NCBI RefSeq assembly: GCF_000711875.1
Contig: NZ_JONM01000010.1
Span: 62,001-126,000 of the forward strand
Direction of reading: 5' to 3'
Source: Andreprevotia chitinilytica DSM 18519
GTDB taxonomy: Bacteria > Pseudomonadota > Gammaproteobacteria > Burkholderiales > Chitinibacteraceae
DNA length: 64,000 nt
Made by a program: the position numbers and the translations under genes. Of this stretch, positions 34,633 through 44,396 are shown piece by piece. The notes beneath the pieces were generated by a model. That model saw nothing but the letters and a program-made list of their open reading frames with translations, did not search any database and was not told where the DNA came from. Each line of letters opens with the position of its first letter. The first letter of the stretch is position 1.

Positions 34633-35502
34633 CTAGTCCACAGCTAACTCGTACAACGGATGACGACTGATTGCCTTGGCAGCAAATCCGGTCGCCCCGT
34701 CAGGAAGCCGAGATATTACATGGACGATTTCGGTTTGTGAAGCATCAAATGCAAAAAGACATGCACCAGAGCCAGTCATGCGCGCAGGCAGCGTTTGGCC
34801 CAGCCACTCACGCACCGCGGCGATTTCAGGAAACAGCCGGCAAGCGACCGGCTCCATGTCATTGCGAACTGCTGCGTAATCAATATCTTGCGCAGCAATC
34901 GGTGGCGTATCGCGCACCAGGTCATCAGCCTTGAAGATGGCGGGCGTCGGCACATGCACGCCGGGATGGACGACTGCGAACCAACCAGCCGGCGTCTCGA
35001 CTGGCGTCATGATTTCGCCGATCCCTTCAACAAATGCATTGCGGCCATAGATAAAAAACGGCACGTCGGCCCCGAGCTTGAGGCCAATATCCATCAATCG
35101 CTGCCGGGACAAGCCAAGTTGCCAGAGCCGGTTCAGCGCCAACAGGACGGTGGCGGCATCGGAACTACCCCCGCCGAGTCCGCCCCCCATTGGCAGCCGC
35201 TTGGTAATGCCAAGATCAACGCCCAACGAGCAACCCGTCTCAGCTTGTAGCAGTCGCGCAGCACGCACGATCAGATCGGATTCAGCCGGCACATCAGGGA
35301 GTGGATTGTGGTGCATCACCTCGCCATCGGCACGAACGCGCAGGTACAGCGTGTCGCCATAATCGATCAGCTGGAACACCGATTGCAGCAGGTGATAGCC
35401 ATCCACACGGCGGCCGACGATATGCAGGAACAGATTGAGCTTGGCCGGTGCAGGAAATGCCTGCCAGCCAGCAAGATCGGAAAACACGGGATTGGAAGAC
35501 AT
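34633..35502 (-). CDS. ispE: 4-diphosphocytidyl-2-C-methyl-D-erythritol kinase
   Basis: The 289-residue GHMP kinase of the MEP isoprenoid pathway has [20 protein letters not shown] at the N-terminus, the ATP loop [14 protein letters not shown] near residues 98-111, and the third motif [10 protein letters not shown] near the C-terminus. The ATG at 35502 shares a base with the lolB stop (TGATG), so the two are coupled; the longer in-frame reading would lie wholly inside lolB. Confidence 0.95.
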   Translation of the reverse strand: MSSNPVFSDLAGWQAFPAPAKLNLFLHIVGRRVDGYHLLQSVFQLIDYGDTLYLRVRADGEVMHHNPLPDVPAESDLIVRAARLLQAETGCSLGVDLGITKRLPMGGGLGGGSSDAATVLLALNRLWQLGLSRQRLMDIGLKLGADVPFFIYGRNAFVEGIGEIMTPVETPAGWFAVVHPGVHVPTPAIFKADDLVRDTPPIAAQDIDYAAVRNDMEPVACRLFPEIAAVREWLGQTLPARMTGSGACLFAFDASQTEIVHVISRLPDGATGFAAKAISRHPLYELAVD

Positions 35503-36050
35503 CAAGGCCAGTCGGTGATGGCGATGCGCACGTCGAGTGCGTCGCGCTGCAAATGGAGTTGTTTTGGAAAACCTTGGGCGGAGACATTGTTCAGCGCTAC
35601 GTGCCACCCCGCCTGGGTAAAGCCTCGCCCGGTCGTAGTGTCTGTGTCGCCGTCATCGAGCACCGGCAAGACGGGAGCCGGTCGTCCTTCGATCCACCAG
35701 CGCAACGGCGTAACCGGGATCGCGTAGCCGGTGGTCTCTTCCAGCAGCGAATCCGCATCGGCCGCCTGGGCAGTACGGCCGTTAGGCAGCCGGACTTCGG
35801 CCTCATCGGGACTAAACGTGAGTTGGGCTTGCGTCTCCCCGAGCGGACTACCCAGTTCGACTTCAACTCGTTCGCCACTGCGCCGCCAGCGGAAGTTGGC
35901 GGTTTCGGACACGGTCTTGCCGTTGATTTCGCCACGAACCGCGAGGCGGCCGTTGGCGGCGAAATCAGTTCCAGGCGCTTTCACCGGTGGCGCGGCGCAG
36001 CCGGCAATCAACGTGATGCCGACAAGCGCCATGCCAAGCCCAAACCGCAT
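35502..36050 (-). CDS. lolB: Outer-membrane lipoprotein assembly protein LolB
   Basis: The 182-residue lipoprotein has a lipobox LIAGC with Cys18. The LolB pattern follows: FAANGRLAVRG, ANFRWRRSGERVEVELGSPLGE, WWIEGRPAP, GWHVALNN and LDVRIAITDW. It receives lipoproteins from LolA and inserts them in the outer membrane. It overlaps both neighbours, the TPR lipoprotein upstream and ispE downstream. Confidence 0.92.
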   Translation of the reverse strand: MRFGLGMALVGITLIAGCAAPPVKAPGTDFAANGRLAVRGEINGKTVSETANFRWRRSGERVEVELGSPLGETQAQLTFSPDEAEVRLPNGRTAQAADADSLLEETTGYAIPVTPLRWWIEGRPAPVLPVLDDGDTDTTTGRGFTQAGWHVALNNVSAQGFPKQLHLQRDALDVRIAITDWP

Positions 36051-37828
36051 CAGCGAATACCCAGGCGCTTGTTGGTTTCTTGCAGCGAATCGTTCGCGGG
36101 ATCGATCTGCAGGGCCGCGTCATAGACCTTGCGCGCCGTTGCCTTGTCGCCCAATGCCCACAGCACTTCGGCGTAGTGCGCCGCAATCTCCGGGTCGTCC
36201 ATCAGGCCATGCGCGCGGGAGAGCAGGTCACGCGCCTCCTTGAGCTTGCCTTGGCGGAAACGCAGCCAACCAATGCTGTCGATGATGACCGGGTTATCTG
36301 GCTCCTTGGCAATAGCGGCCTCGAGCAGCTTGGCCGCCTCTTCCAGCGCCCGATTGCGATTGGCCAGCGTATAGCCCAGCGCATTCAGTCCTTGCACGCT
36401 ATCGGGCTGCAATTCGAGCATGCGACGCAGGTCTTTTTCTGCAGCTGCATCGTTATCCATCAAATCGGCGACCAGCGAGCGGTCATAGAGCAGATCCGGG
36501 TTGTCCGGGGTTGCGAGCAAACCGTCGGAGAGCACCTGATAAGCCTTCGGATATTGCTTGGCTTCGCGCCAGATCTGCGCATTGAGCTGGATTTTTTCGA
36601 CTTTTGAATCGTCATCACTCGTAGCTTGGGCGTCCAGCAGTGCCAGCGCCTCCTGGACACGGCCGGCTTTTGCCAACAAGCGAATACGACGCTGGTCGGC
36701 AAAAGGCTTCATCTCACCCTCGACCTGTTCGTACAAGCCCAACGCCTCGTCGCTGCGATGACGCTCTTCGGCGATCTGCGCCATGTAGAAACGCAGATTG
36801 CTCGTCGGTGTCGGCGCAATCTTGATGGCGGCACCCAACCGCTTATCAGCGGTTTCCAGATCGTGCATTTGCAGGGACACAAGGCCGGAGCCCACCAACG
36901 CCTCGAGGTTTGTTGGCTGCTGTACCAACACCTGTTCATAAAGCACGCGGGCTTCGGCAAAACGTTTTTGTGTCACCAGCTCTTTCGCCAGCGACGCCTG
37001 CAGCGAAACCAGCTTGGGATGGCGCTTTTGCGCTGCTTGCAGATAGTCCAGCCGGTCTTGTTCGGGCAGCAACTGCGCGTGGTAGAGCACCGGCGCTTCC
37101 CAATTCGGCTTGAGCGCTTCGGCCTTATCCAGCAGCTTGAGCGCCTCATCGGTCTGGCCGACATTGGCGAGCGCTACGGCATGGGCAAACTGCGCTTCGC
37201 TCAACTGCGGATAGGGTGCGGTCAGCTCTTCGGTCAGTTTCAGCACCGCATTGCGATCGGTGCTTTTGTCCCACAACAGGTGCAACTGGGCAAAGAAAGG
37301 CGAGATTTCCTTGGGCTGCGCCTGCAGCAAGCTTTCCAGATAGGGCTTGGCTTCGTCCAGTCGGTTGGCCCGCAACAACAGGCTGAGCATCACTTGCTTG
37401 GCGGGCTGGGATTCTGGCGCGGCATCGATCCAGATTTGCGTATCCTCGCGGGCAAGACCGAGCTGGCCAGTGCCGATCGCGACTTCAGTCGCACGCTTGG
37501 CGACGCGAGGATCATGGGTGCGCTTGGCGAGATCATGCCAAGTCTGCGCAGCAAGCTGGCCGCCGCCACGTTGCAATGCAATATCGCCGACCAGGAAGCG
37601 GATCAGCAATTCATCGCTAAGCTCGATCTTGGGCAGGTTGGTGAACTTGTCGTCGTCATCGCTCGCCTGGTCGTTATCAACCGCGGCGGGTGCGCTCGCG
37701 ACCGGCACAGCAGCCACCGGCTTGGCCTGCGGGGCCGGCGCCGTCGAGCAACCGCCGAGCAGCCAGGCTAGCGCCACGCCGACTCCCGCAAGACGCAAAG
37801 ACAAGGGAATCGGCTTCAAGGGGGTCAT
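36050..37828 (-). CDS. TPR-repeat lipoprotein
   Basis: The protein has 592 residues from ATG 37828 (ATG 37837 is an alternative). The signal ends with lipobox WLLGGC. Tetratricopeptide-like helical repeats run from about residue 75 to the end, with recognisable units such as LEALVGSGLVSLQMHDLETA and PDSVQGLNALGYTLANRNRALEEA. Large TPR lipoproteins often occur beside lolB in betaproteobacteria. It may scaffold envelope complexes, but no partner is evident. Confidence 0.85.
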   Translation of the reverse strand: MTPLKPIPLSLRLAGVGVALAWLLGGCSTAPAPQAKPVAAVPVASAPAAVDNDQASDDDDKFTNLPKIELSDELLIRFLVGDIALQRGGGQLAAQTWHDLAKRTHDPRVAKRATEVAIGTGQLGLAREDTQIWIDAAPESQPAKQVMLSLLLRANRLDEAKPYLESLLQAQPKEISPFFAQLHLLWDKSTDRNAVLKLTEELTAPYPQLSEAQFAHAVALANVGQTDEALKLLDKAEALKPNWEAPVLYHAQLLPEQDRLDYLQAAQKRHPKLVSLQASLAKELVTQKRFAEARVLYEQVLVQQPTNLEALVGSGLVSLQMHDLETADKRLGAAIKIAPTPTSNLRFYMAQIAEERHRSDEALGLYEQVEGEMKPFADQRRIRLLAKAGRVQEALALLDAQATSDDDSKVEKIQLNAQIWREAKQYPKAYQVLSDGLLATPDNPDLLYDRSLVADLMDNDAAAEKDLRRMLELQPDSVQGLNALGYTLANRNRALEEAAKLLEAAIAKEPDNPVIIDSIGWLRFRQGKLKEARDLLSRAHGLMDDPEIAAHYAEVLWALGDKATARKVYDAALQIDPANDSLQETNKRLGIR

Positions 37829-38234
37829 GCAGGCCATAGCGGCTACCATCCGAAACTGGGTTTGTGATAGACAGAACGATCTTACGGGAATTCCGTTGGC
37901 TCTGCCCGACGGGAATAGGCGCTGTTGACGTCGGTTTCGCGGCTGCGCTAGACCAGAAAAAGGCCTGTCGTCGAGCATGTAACGACAACTAGTCTAATCA
38001 GGTTATTTTCAAGGGGCACCATAACGTCCTTGACCTTTTTCTGGTCCAGCCCCATCACAGGGCAACGGATTAAATCCCTCTCACGTAGAGGGTTTAGGGC
38101 ATTTCGGGCGCATCGCCGTGTCGCGAATCGCTTGTGGTGTTCACACCACGGCGCGCTTCACGGCCCAACGCTACATCCCGAACTACCCCAAACACAGCCG
38201 TGAAACCAACATCAACAGCGCCTGGGGAATATGC
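37829..38234. other. 406-base divergent intergenic region (TPR gene / mutM)
   Basis: No gene is supported. It should hold promoters for both strands. On the plus strand TTGACC lies at 38030-38035 but has no good -10 at the right spacing. A small hairpin AAATCCCTC...GAGGGTTTA sits near 38072-38096. The rest shows nothing clear. Confidence 0.5.
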
Positions 38235-39050
38235 ATGCCTGAATTGCCAGAAGTAGAAACGACGAGACGTGGTATTGCCCCCCATCTGGAGGGCTCGACC
38301 GTCGCCGAAGTCATCATTCGCGAGCCGCGTTTGCGCTGGCCGGTGCCAGCCGATTTGCCGGCCTTGCTCGCCAACCGCAAGGTGGAATCCATCGAGCGCC
38401 GCGCCAAGTATCTGCTGCTGCGTTTTTCCCACGGCACGGTGATCATCCATTTGGGCATGAGCGGCAATCTGCGGGTGCTGACTGAGCCATTCCCGGCCGA
38501 GAAACACGATCATGTCGACATCGTCTTTACCGACGGCAAGCGATTGCGGCTGCGCGATCCGCGTCGTTTCGGCGCGGTGTTGTGGCAAGCCGGCGCCGAC
38601 AATGCGCATCCATTGCTGGCGGCTTTGGGGCCGGAGCCATTGTCACCCGCTTTCAATGCCGATTATCTACAAGCAGCAATTGCCAGCAAACGCGTGGCAA
38701 TCAAATTGGCTTTGATGGATAACCATATCGTTGTCGGCGTGGGCAATATCTATGCTTCCGAATCGCTATTCCGCGCCCGCATTGATCCACGCCGGCCGGC
38801 ACAGTCACTGAGCCACCACGAATGCAGCCGAATCGTCATGGCCGTGAAGGAAACGCTGGAGGCCGCAATCAACGTGGGCGGCAGCACCTTGCGCGATTAT
38901 GTCGATAGCGATGGCAAGGCGGGCTATTTCATGTTGCAAAGCCAAGTCTATGGCCGCACCGGCGAGCCATGCCGGATTTGTGGCACACCAATATCGCAAT
39001 TCCGGCTCGGTCAGCGGTCTACTTTCTACTGTCCATCTTGTCAGCGTTGA
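38235..39050 (+). CDS. mutM: Formamidopyrimidine-DNA glycosylase (Fpg)
   Basis: The 271-residue base-excision repair enzyme removes 8-oxoguanine and formamidopyrimidines and cleaves the abasic site. The mature N-terminus after Met removal is PELPEVE, with Pro2 the catalytic amine and Glu3 essential. Lys58 lies in RRAKYLL, the helix-two-turn-helix has NIYASESLF, and the C-terminal zinc finger has CRICG and CPSC. I chose the ATG at 38235 because Pro2 must follow it. It is divergent from the lolB block. Confidence 0.96.
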   Translation: MPELPEVETTRRGIAPHLEGSTVAEVIIREPRLRWPVPADLPALLANRKVESIERRAKYLLLRFSHGTVIIHLGMSGNLRVLTEPFPAEKHDHVDIVFTDGKRLRLRDPRRFGAVLWQAGADNAHPLLAALGPEPLSPAFNADYLQAAIASKRVAIKLALMDNHIVVGVGNIYASESLFRARIDPRRPAQSLSHHECSRIVMAVKETLEAAINVGGSTLRDYVDSDGKAGYFMLQSQVYGRTGEPCRICGTPISQFRLGQRSTFYCPSCQR

Positions 39051-39161
39051 CAAAGCAAGGCTTCCCAAGCATAAATCCATGGAAATACTAAGAGCATATT
39101 TTCTTTCAATAATTTGCTCTATTTATATAGCGGGCGCAGTAGCCCAGAGGAAGGATGGAGC

Positions 39162-41192
39162 ATGAGTTCCGAATACCTGCATCAAGGCTCAGTGGCAGTC
39201 AATGATCCGGCCGCAATTGAAATTGTCGCCAGCGACCGGCTGGTCAGTGATTTCCAGGCCTACAGCACCTGGCGCGCCGAGCTATCGCAGTCCATCGCTC
39301 AATTATCGCGCTGGCTGACCGAACAGGATCTGGACAACAGCCAGACCCAATTGCGCATCAGCACGCTGCTGGAAAAACTCAAGGACGACAAACTGAATAT
39401 CGCGTTTGTCGCCGAGTTCTCCCGCGGCAAATCCGAACTGATCAACGCGATTTTCTTTGCCCATTACAAGCAGCGCGTGCTGCCATCCAGCGCCGGCCGT
39501 ACCACGATGTGCCCGACCGAGCTGCTGTATGACGCCAGCCGCCCGCCATCGATCCAGCTGCTGCCGATCGAGACCCGCGCCGAGAACGCCACCACCAGCG
39601 AATACCGTCGCTACCCGGAAGAATGGACCACGCTGCCACTGGACCTCGACAACGCCGAGTCGCTGTTGGCCGCCTTCCGTCGTGTAGGCGACACCAAGAA
39701 AGTGCCGATCGAAGAGGCAAAGAAATACAGCCTCTACGACGAGAGCGATCCCGATCAGAAGATGACCGTGGATGCCAAGGGCGAGATCGACATCCCCTGC
39801 TGGCGTCATGCGGTGATCAACTTCCCGCATCCGCTGCTTGAACAAGGCCTCGTCATCCTCGATACCCCGGGGCTGAACGCCATCGGTACCGAGCCGGAAC
39901 TGACGCTCAACCTGCTGCCGAACGCGCACGCCATCCTGTTCATCCTGGCCGCCGACACCGGCGTGACCAAGAGCGATATCGACGTGTGGCGCAACCATAT
40001 CGGCCGTGCTCAGACCGGGACGCGTGGCCGTCTGGTGGTGCTGAACAAGATCGATGGCCTGTGGGACCCGCTGAAAACCCAGGCCGAGATGGATGCCGAG
40101 ATCAACAAGCAGGTTGATACCACGGCGCAACTGTTGGGCGTACCCGTCCGGCAGGTGTATCCGATCTCGGCACAGAAGGCATTGGTCGCCAAGGTGCAGG
40201 ACGACGATGCCTTGCTGGTGCGCTCGCGCCTCACCCCGCTCGAAGACGCGCTATCCCACGAACTGTTGCCAGCCAAGCAGGACATCGTGCGCGACAGCAC
40301 GATGACCGAGGTCGAAGACGTCGTGCTCGCCACGCGCAATATCGTCTCCGCCCGCCGCAAAGGCGTGAAAGAGCAGCTGAACGAACTCGCCACGCTCAAG
40401 GGCAAGAATCAGGACGTCGTCACCCAGATGATGGACAAGGTGATGTCCGACAAGAAGCACTTCGAGCAAGGCTTGGTGCGTTTTCAGGCGTTGCGCAGCG
40501 TATTCAGCCAGCAGACCAACCAGCTGCTGACCCTGCTGGGCATGGATGGCCTGAAGGCGGAAATCGGCCGCATCCGCTACGAGATGGAGCACTCGAAGTT
40601 CTCGTTCGGCGAAGGCGGTTTGCGCTCGCTGATGGAACGCTTCTTCAAGGACACCAACGGCAACATCACCCGCTCTGCCGAACAGGTCGCCGAAATCCAG
40701 GCCATGATGGCCGCGATGTACAAGAAGTTCAGCGAGGAGCACGGCCTCGGCCAAGCCACGCCGCCGCCATTCTCGACGCTCAAGTACCACAAGGAACTGG
40801 CGCGGCTGGAGAAATCCTTCCGCGAGCACTTCAACACCATCAGCAACCTGATCACCACCACGCAGGGCCGTATCACGCAGAAGTTCTTCGAAACCGTCGC
40901 CAGCCGCGTCGTGTATGTGTTCGAAGTCGCCAACCGCGATGTGGAAAACTGGCTGAAAGCGGTGATGGCACCGATGGAAACGCAAGTGCGCGAGCACCAG
41001 CTGCAACTGCGTCGTCGTCTGGAGAGCATCAAGCGCATCCACAAGGCGACCGACACGCTGGAAGAGCGCTTGACCGAGCTGGAAGACATCGACCGCCAGC
41101 TGGCCTCGCAGATTGGTGAGCTCGACCAGCGCTCACGTGCGGTCTATGCCTTGCTGAACCGGCAGATCGGCAAGACATCGCAGGCGGCATGA
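39162..41192 (+). CDS. Bacterial dynamin-family GTPase
   Basis: The 676-residue protein has a G domain with G1 AEFSRGKSELINAIF near residue 84 (Ala where the first P-loop Gly usually sits), G2-like GRTTMCPTE, G3 ILDTPGL near 233 and G4 VLNKIDGL near 295. Long helical and coiled-coil stretches follow from about 380 to the end, as in bacterial dynamins, which remodel or protect membranes. There is no obvious transmembrane helix. The ATG at 39162 has an AAGGATGGAG ribosome site. The leader 39066-39130 is A/T-rich and probably contains the promoter. It stands alone, without a dynamin partner. Confidence 0.85.
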   Translation: MSSEYLHQGSVAVNDPAAIEIVASDRLVSDFQAYSTWRAELSQSIAQLSRWLTEQDLDNSQTQLRISTLLEKLKDDKLNIAFVAEFSRGKSELINAIFFAHYKQRVLPSSAGRTTMCPTELLYDASRPPSIQLLPIETRAENATTSEYRRYPEEWTTLPLDLDNAESLLAAFRRVGDTKKVPIEEAKKYSLYDESDPDQKMTVDAKGEIDIPCWRHAVINFPHPLLEQGLVILDTPGLNAIGTEPELTLNLLPNAHAILFILAADTGVTKSDIDVWRNHIGRAQTGTRGRLVVLNKIDGLWDPLKTQAEMDAEINKQVDTTAQLLGVPVRQVYPISAQKALVAKVQDDDALLVRSRLTPLEDALSHELLPAKQDIVRDSTMTEVEDVVLATRNIVSARRKGVKEQLNELATLKGKNQDVVTQMMDKVMSDKKHFEQGLVRFQALRSVFSQQTNQLLTLLGMDGLKAEIGRIRYEMEHSKFSFGEGGLRSLMERFFKDTNGNITRSAEQVAEIQAMMAAMYKKFSEEHGLGQATPPPFSTLKYHKELARLEKSFREHFNTISNLITTTQGRITQKFFETVASRVVYVFEVANRDVENWLKAVMAPMETQVREHQLQLRRRLESIKRIHKATDTLEERLTELEDIDRQLASQIGELDQRSRAVYALLNRQIGKTSQAA

Positions 41193-41198
41193 AAACAT

Positions 41199-41327
41199 TG
41201 TAGGAGCGAGCTTGTGCCCCGCAAGCGTGCGATGGCTTGCCATCGCTCAGCGAGGAAATACTCTTGGGGTGCTCGCGATGGCTGCGGTAAATCAACCAGT
41301 GCCATCGCGAGCAAGCTCGCTCCTACA
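41199..41327. repeat. Long imperfect REP palindrome with TGTAGGAGCGAGC ends
   Basis: TGTAGGAGCGAGCTTG at the left end is the inverse of CAAGCTCGCTCCTACA at the right end. Inner arms GCGATGGC/GCCATCGC lie between them. This TGTAGGAGCGAGCTTGCTCGCGA pattern is a familiar REP element. It lies directly after the dynamin-like gene and may end its mRNA. Confidence 0.8.
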
Positions 41328-41359
41328 TTTTTATGCCCCCTGCACCGCATCCGCCCCAT

Positions 41360-41433
41360 GTAGCCCGGACGGCTTGCCGGCCGGGGTAGCTCCGGTGGCA
41401 ATGTCACCCCGGCCGACAAGCCATCCGGGCTAC
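41360..41433. repeat. Second REP palindrome with GTAGCCCGG ends
   Basis: GTAGCCCGGACGGCTTGCCGGCCGGGGT at the left pairs with ACCCCGGCCGACAAGCCATCCGGGCTAC at the right around a GC-rich loop. It is a different REP type from its neighbour. It lies 13 bases before the stop of the minus-strand oxidoreductase gene. Confidence 0.8.
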
Positions 41434-41446
41434 GGTTGCAGAAAAC

Positions 41447-42001
41447 TCAGGCCGTGCTTCCAAAACCTTCCAGCAACACCTGAAAGCGCGCAGCGAATTC
41501 AATGATGCGCCCTTCTTCCTCGGCGTTCTCGGCAATGCCGTGCGGATGAGCAATCCCCTCCAGCACCAGCGGCTCGGCAAAGCGCATGCCGCATAAGTGC
41601 GCGGTCGCTTCGAACGGGCGCAGCAGCACTTGGGTAGCAAAGCGCGCATCGTTGTCTGGTAGATAGGTCGCGGCATCTCCTGCCGTCACCACCAGTTGCA
41701 AAGTCTTCCCCGCCAATTTGTGCCCATCCGGACCATAAGCCCAACCGGCGGCCAGCACCTCGTCCTGCCAATGCTTGAGCATCGGCGGCGACGAATGCCA
41801 CCAGAGCGGGAACTGCATCACCAGCACCGCCGCTTTCTCGCACGCGGCTTGCTCGGATTCGACATCGATCACGCCATCCGGGTACAGCCCTTCCAGATGA
41901 TGGATGACCACATCGGGCACCTCCTTCACCTGATCGACCATCAAGGTATGGGCGTGCGATACCGCCAGATAGGGATGTGACAGCAAGATCAGCGTTTTCA
42001 T
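41447..42001 (-). CDS. NAD(P)H-dependent flavodoxin-fold oxidoreductase (KefF/MdaB-like)
   Basis: The 184-residue protein begins with MKTLILLSHPYLAVSHAHT, the FMN-phosphate loop region, and has the flavodoxin-fold oxidoreductase segments VLVMQFPLWWHSSPPMLKHWQDEVL, GWAYGPDGHKLAGKTLQLVVTAGD and GIAHPHG. It is likely a quinone or potassium-efflux-linked reductase; KefF is the nearest named family. The ATG at 42001 has a GAGGTG ribosome site. No kefC gene is adjacent. Confidence 0.82.
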   Translation of the reverse strand: MKTLILLSHPYLAVSHAHTLMVDQVKEVPDVVIHHLEGLYPDGVIDVESEQAACEKAAVLVMQFPLWWHSSPPMLKHWQDEVLAAGWAYGPDGHKLAGKTLQLVVTAGDAATYLPDNDARFATQVLLRPFEATAHLCGMRFAEPLVLEGIAHPHGIAENAEEEGRIIEFAARFQVLLEGFGSTA

Positions 42002-42183
42002 GGCGAACACCTCGCACACGCAGGCGTCTGCGTGAATCGGACAATGCAATCGGACAAATTCCACTATAGGTCGGCCGATTGCAGCGGGCAGGCTTGCACC
42101 GCTTGGACAGGACGCTATCATTTGGCTAACCTTCGGCCGGCTGGGATACCAACGCGAAGCCCCCAAACGTTTAAAGGATCAAT

Positions 42184-43281
42184 ATGTTAGTGGATGCGGT
42201 CATCCTCTCCGGCGGTGCCGGCCTGCGCATGGGCGGGCAAGACAAGGGGCTGTTGCTGCTGAACGGCCGCCCCCTGATCGACTGGGTGATCGCAGCGGTG
42301 AATGCGCAAAGCCATGCCATCGACCACATCCTGGTCTCTGCCAACCGCAATCTGCCTGATTACGCCCGTTTCGATTATCCGGTGCTGCGCGACATCTACC
42401 CCGGTTACCGCGGCCCATTGGCCGGCATCCATGCGGCTTTGCTGGCCTCGCCGGCCGAATACCTGTTGGTCGTACCCTGTGATGCCCCCTTCCTGCCGGT
42501 TGATCTGCTGGAAAGGCTGCTCAGCGCGCTGGAGAAAAGCGAGCGGCAAGCCGCCGTCGCCCAGTCACAAAACGGTCAGGTCCATCCGTCCATCTGTTTG
42601 CTGCGGCGTGGCGTGCAAATCGCGCTGGCCGACCAGTTGCGTCGCGATCCCACCTGCCAGGAAGAACACTGGCTGACGGCGCTCAACCCGATCTACGTCG
42701 AATTCCCCAACGCCGCCTTCCCGACCTTGAATACCCCGGATGCCTTCGCCAGCTTTTCATCCGAACTCCCGCCGGAACCGCCTGCCTTGGCGCCAATGCT
42801 GACCCACTTCACCCAACAGGGCGAAGCGGTCATGGTCGACGTCGGCGGCAAGAAAGAAACACGCCGGCTGGCACGGGCCGAGGGCGTCATCCACATGCGT
42901 TCGGAAACGCTGTCGCTGATCGCTGCCGGCAACCACAAGAAGGGTGATGTACTCGGCGTGGCCCGCATCGCCGGCATCATGGCCGCCAAGAAGACCGGTG
43001 AACTGATTCCCCTGTGCCACCCATTGCCGCTGACGCACGTATCGGTCGACTTCATGCTGGAAGAGAACGCGGTGCGCTGCATCGCCACCGCCGAAACCAT
43101 CGGCCGCACCGGCATCGAAATGGAAGCGCTCACCGCAGCCAACATCGCGCTGCTCACGATCTATGACATGTGCAAGGCCGTCGATCGCGGCATGGTCATC
43201 GATGGTGTGCGCCTGCTGGAAAAACGCGGCGGCAAGTCGGGGCACTGGCAAGCCGATGCGCAATCACGGCACAGCGCTTAA
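42184..43281 (+). CDS. Fused molybdenum-cofactor protein: MobA guanylyltransferase plus MoaC cyclic pyranopterin synthase
   Basis: This 365-residue single reading frame joins two enzymes. Residues 1-195 are MobA-like: [17 protein letters not shown] (residues 8-24), [19 protein letters not shown] (Asp100) and a closing NTPDAF at 183-188. Residues 206-358 are a complete Moa[27 protein letters not shown] (276-281), [15 protein letters not shown], and [10 protein letters not shown] with catalytic Asp328 and Lys331. MoaC makes cyclic pyranopterin monophosphate early in the pathway, while MobA adds GMP at the end, so the fusion links first and last steps. A Pro-rich linker joins them. Confidence 0.93.
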   Translation: MLVDAVILSGGAGLRMGGQDKGLLLLNGRPLIDWVIAAVNAQSHAIDHILVSANRNLPDYARFDYPVLRDIYPGYRGPLAGIHAALLASPAEYLLVVPCDAPFLPVDLLERLLSALEKSERQAAVAQSQNGQVHPSICLLRRGVQIALADQLRRDPTCQEEHWLTALNPIYVEFPNAAFPTLNTPDAFASFSSELPPEPPALAPMLTHFTQQGEAVMVDVGGKKETRRLARAEGVIHMRSETLSLIAAGNHKKGDVLGVARIAGIMAAKKTGELIPLCHPLPLTHVSVDFMLEENAVRCIATAETIGRTGIEMEALTAANIALLTIYDMCKAVDRGMVIDGVRLLEKRGGKSGHWQADAQSRHSA

Positions 43282-43339
43282 CGCCACGCCGCGCTTGGGC
43301 TATCCTCCCGCCCTTCCTACCTGAAACCCCGAGACCGCC

Positions 43340-44074
43340 ATGGAACCGATCCGCCTTTCCAAACGCATGGCAGAACTAGGCCTTTGTTCGCGCCGCGAAG
43401 CCGATGAATACATCTCGCGCGGCTGGGTCGAGGTCGATGGCGTCGTGGTCAATGTGCTTGGCAGCAAGGTATTGCCGACGCAAAACATCCAGCTCAGAAA
43501 AGCCGCGCAGACCACGCAAGCCAACCGCGTCACCGTGCTGATCAACAAGCCGATCGGTTATGTCTCCGGTCAGGCCGAAGATGGCTACGAGCCAGCCGTG
43601 GTGCTGATCAAGCCGGAAAACCAGTGGGAAGGCGACACCACCGGCGTGCGCTTCGTGCGCGAGCATCTGCAGAGCCTGGTGCCAGCCGGCCGACTGGATA
43701 TCGATTCGACCGGTTTGTTGGTGCTCACGCAGGACGGCCGCATCGCCCGGACGCTGATCGGCGAGGATTCGAAAGTCGAAAAAGAATATCTGGTGCGCGT
43801 GGAAGGCCAGCTCTCGCAAAGCGGCCTGCGGCAGCTCAACTTTGGCCTGAGCCTCGATGGCAAGGCGCTGAAACCGGCCAAGGTGCGCTGGCAGAATGAC
43901 GACCAGCTGCGCTTCGTCTTGCAGGAAGGCAAGAAGCGGCAGATCCGCCGCATGTGCGAACTGGTCGGACTCAAGGTGGTCGGTCTAAGACGTATCCGCA
44001 TCGGCAACATCACGCTGGACGATCTGCCGGTGGGGCAGTGGCGTTACCTCGCCGCTGACGAAAGCTTCCTCTGA
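43340..44074 (+). CDS. RsuA/RluB/RluF-family pseudouridine synthase
   Basis: The 244-residue protein has an N-terminal S4 RNA-binding domain ([31 protein letters not shown]). The catalytic Asp is Asp120 in [11 protein letters not shown], followed by [10 protein letters not shown] and the C-terminal [24 protein letters not shown]. RluF-like 23S rRNA modification at U2604 or U2605 is the most likely role, but the substrate cannot be fixed from sequence. It is transcribed after the fusion gene. Confidence 0.9.
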   Translation: MEPIRLSKRMAELGLCSRREADEYISRGWVEVDGVVVNVLGSKVLPTQNIQLRKAAQTTQANRVTVLINKPIGYVSGQAEDGYEPAVVLIKPENQWEGDTTGVRFVREHLQSLVPAGRLDIDSTGLLVLTQDGRIARTLIGEDSKVEKEYLVRVEGQLSQSGLRQLNFGLSLDGKALKPAKVRWQNDDQLRFVLQEGKKRQIRRMCELVGLKVVGLRRIRIGNITLDDLPVGQWRYLAADESFL

Positions 44075-44090
44075 TCCCCCAGGAGTTCCC

Positions 44091-44396
44091 ATGCGTTTAG
44101 TCGCTCTGCCCTTGCTACTGCTTGCCGCCAGCGCCTATGCCAGCTCATCCGACATCACCGGCCGCTATGTCTGCGGTGATGGCGCGCAGTTCTATGCCAC
44201 GTCCAGCGCGGACATGGACACCGTCACCTTCCGTATCGATGGCCGCATTTATCCACTCACCAGTGCCGTCACGGCGTCCGGTGCGGCGTGGAGCGATGGC
44301 GACTGGAAATGGTGGACCAAGGGCACGGACACCAACTTCGTGATGCGCGGCGAGACCATCGTTCACGACAATTGCCGCAAGCAACGCCCCTACTGA
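44091..44396 (+). CDS. Small exported MliC-like protein (possible lysozyme inhibitor)
   Basis: The 101-residue protein has a signal peptide of about 18 residues (ASAYA). The mature part has the MliC-type pattern: GRYVCGDGAQFYATSS with a Cys near the start, IYPLTSAVTASGAAWSDGDWKWWTKG, and a second Cys (HDNC) near the end for a disulfide. MliC/PliC proteins inhibit host c-type lysozyme. The identity is suggested by pattern only. A strong CAGGAG ribosome site precedes it, and its stop overlaps the tlyA start (TGATG). Confidence 0.6.
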   Translation: MRLVALPLLLLAASAYASSSDITGRYVCGDGAQFYATSSADMDTVTFRIDGRIYPLTSAVTASGAAWSDGDWKWWTKGTDTNFVMRGETIVHDNCRKQRPY

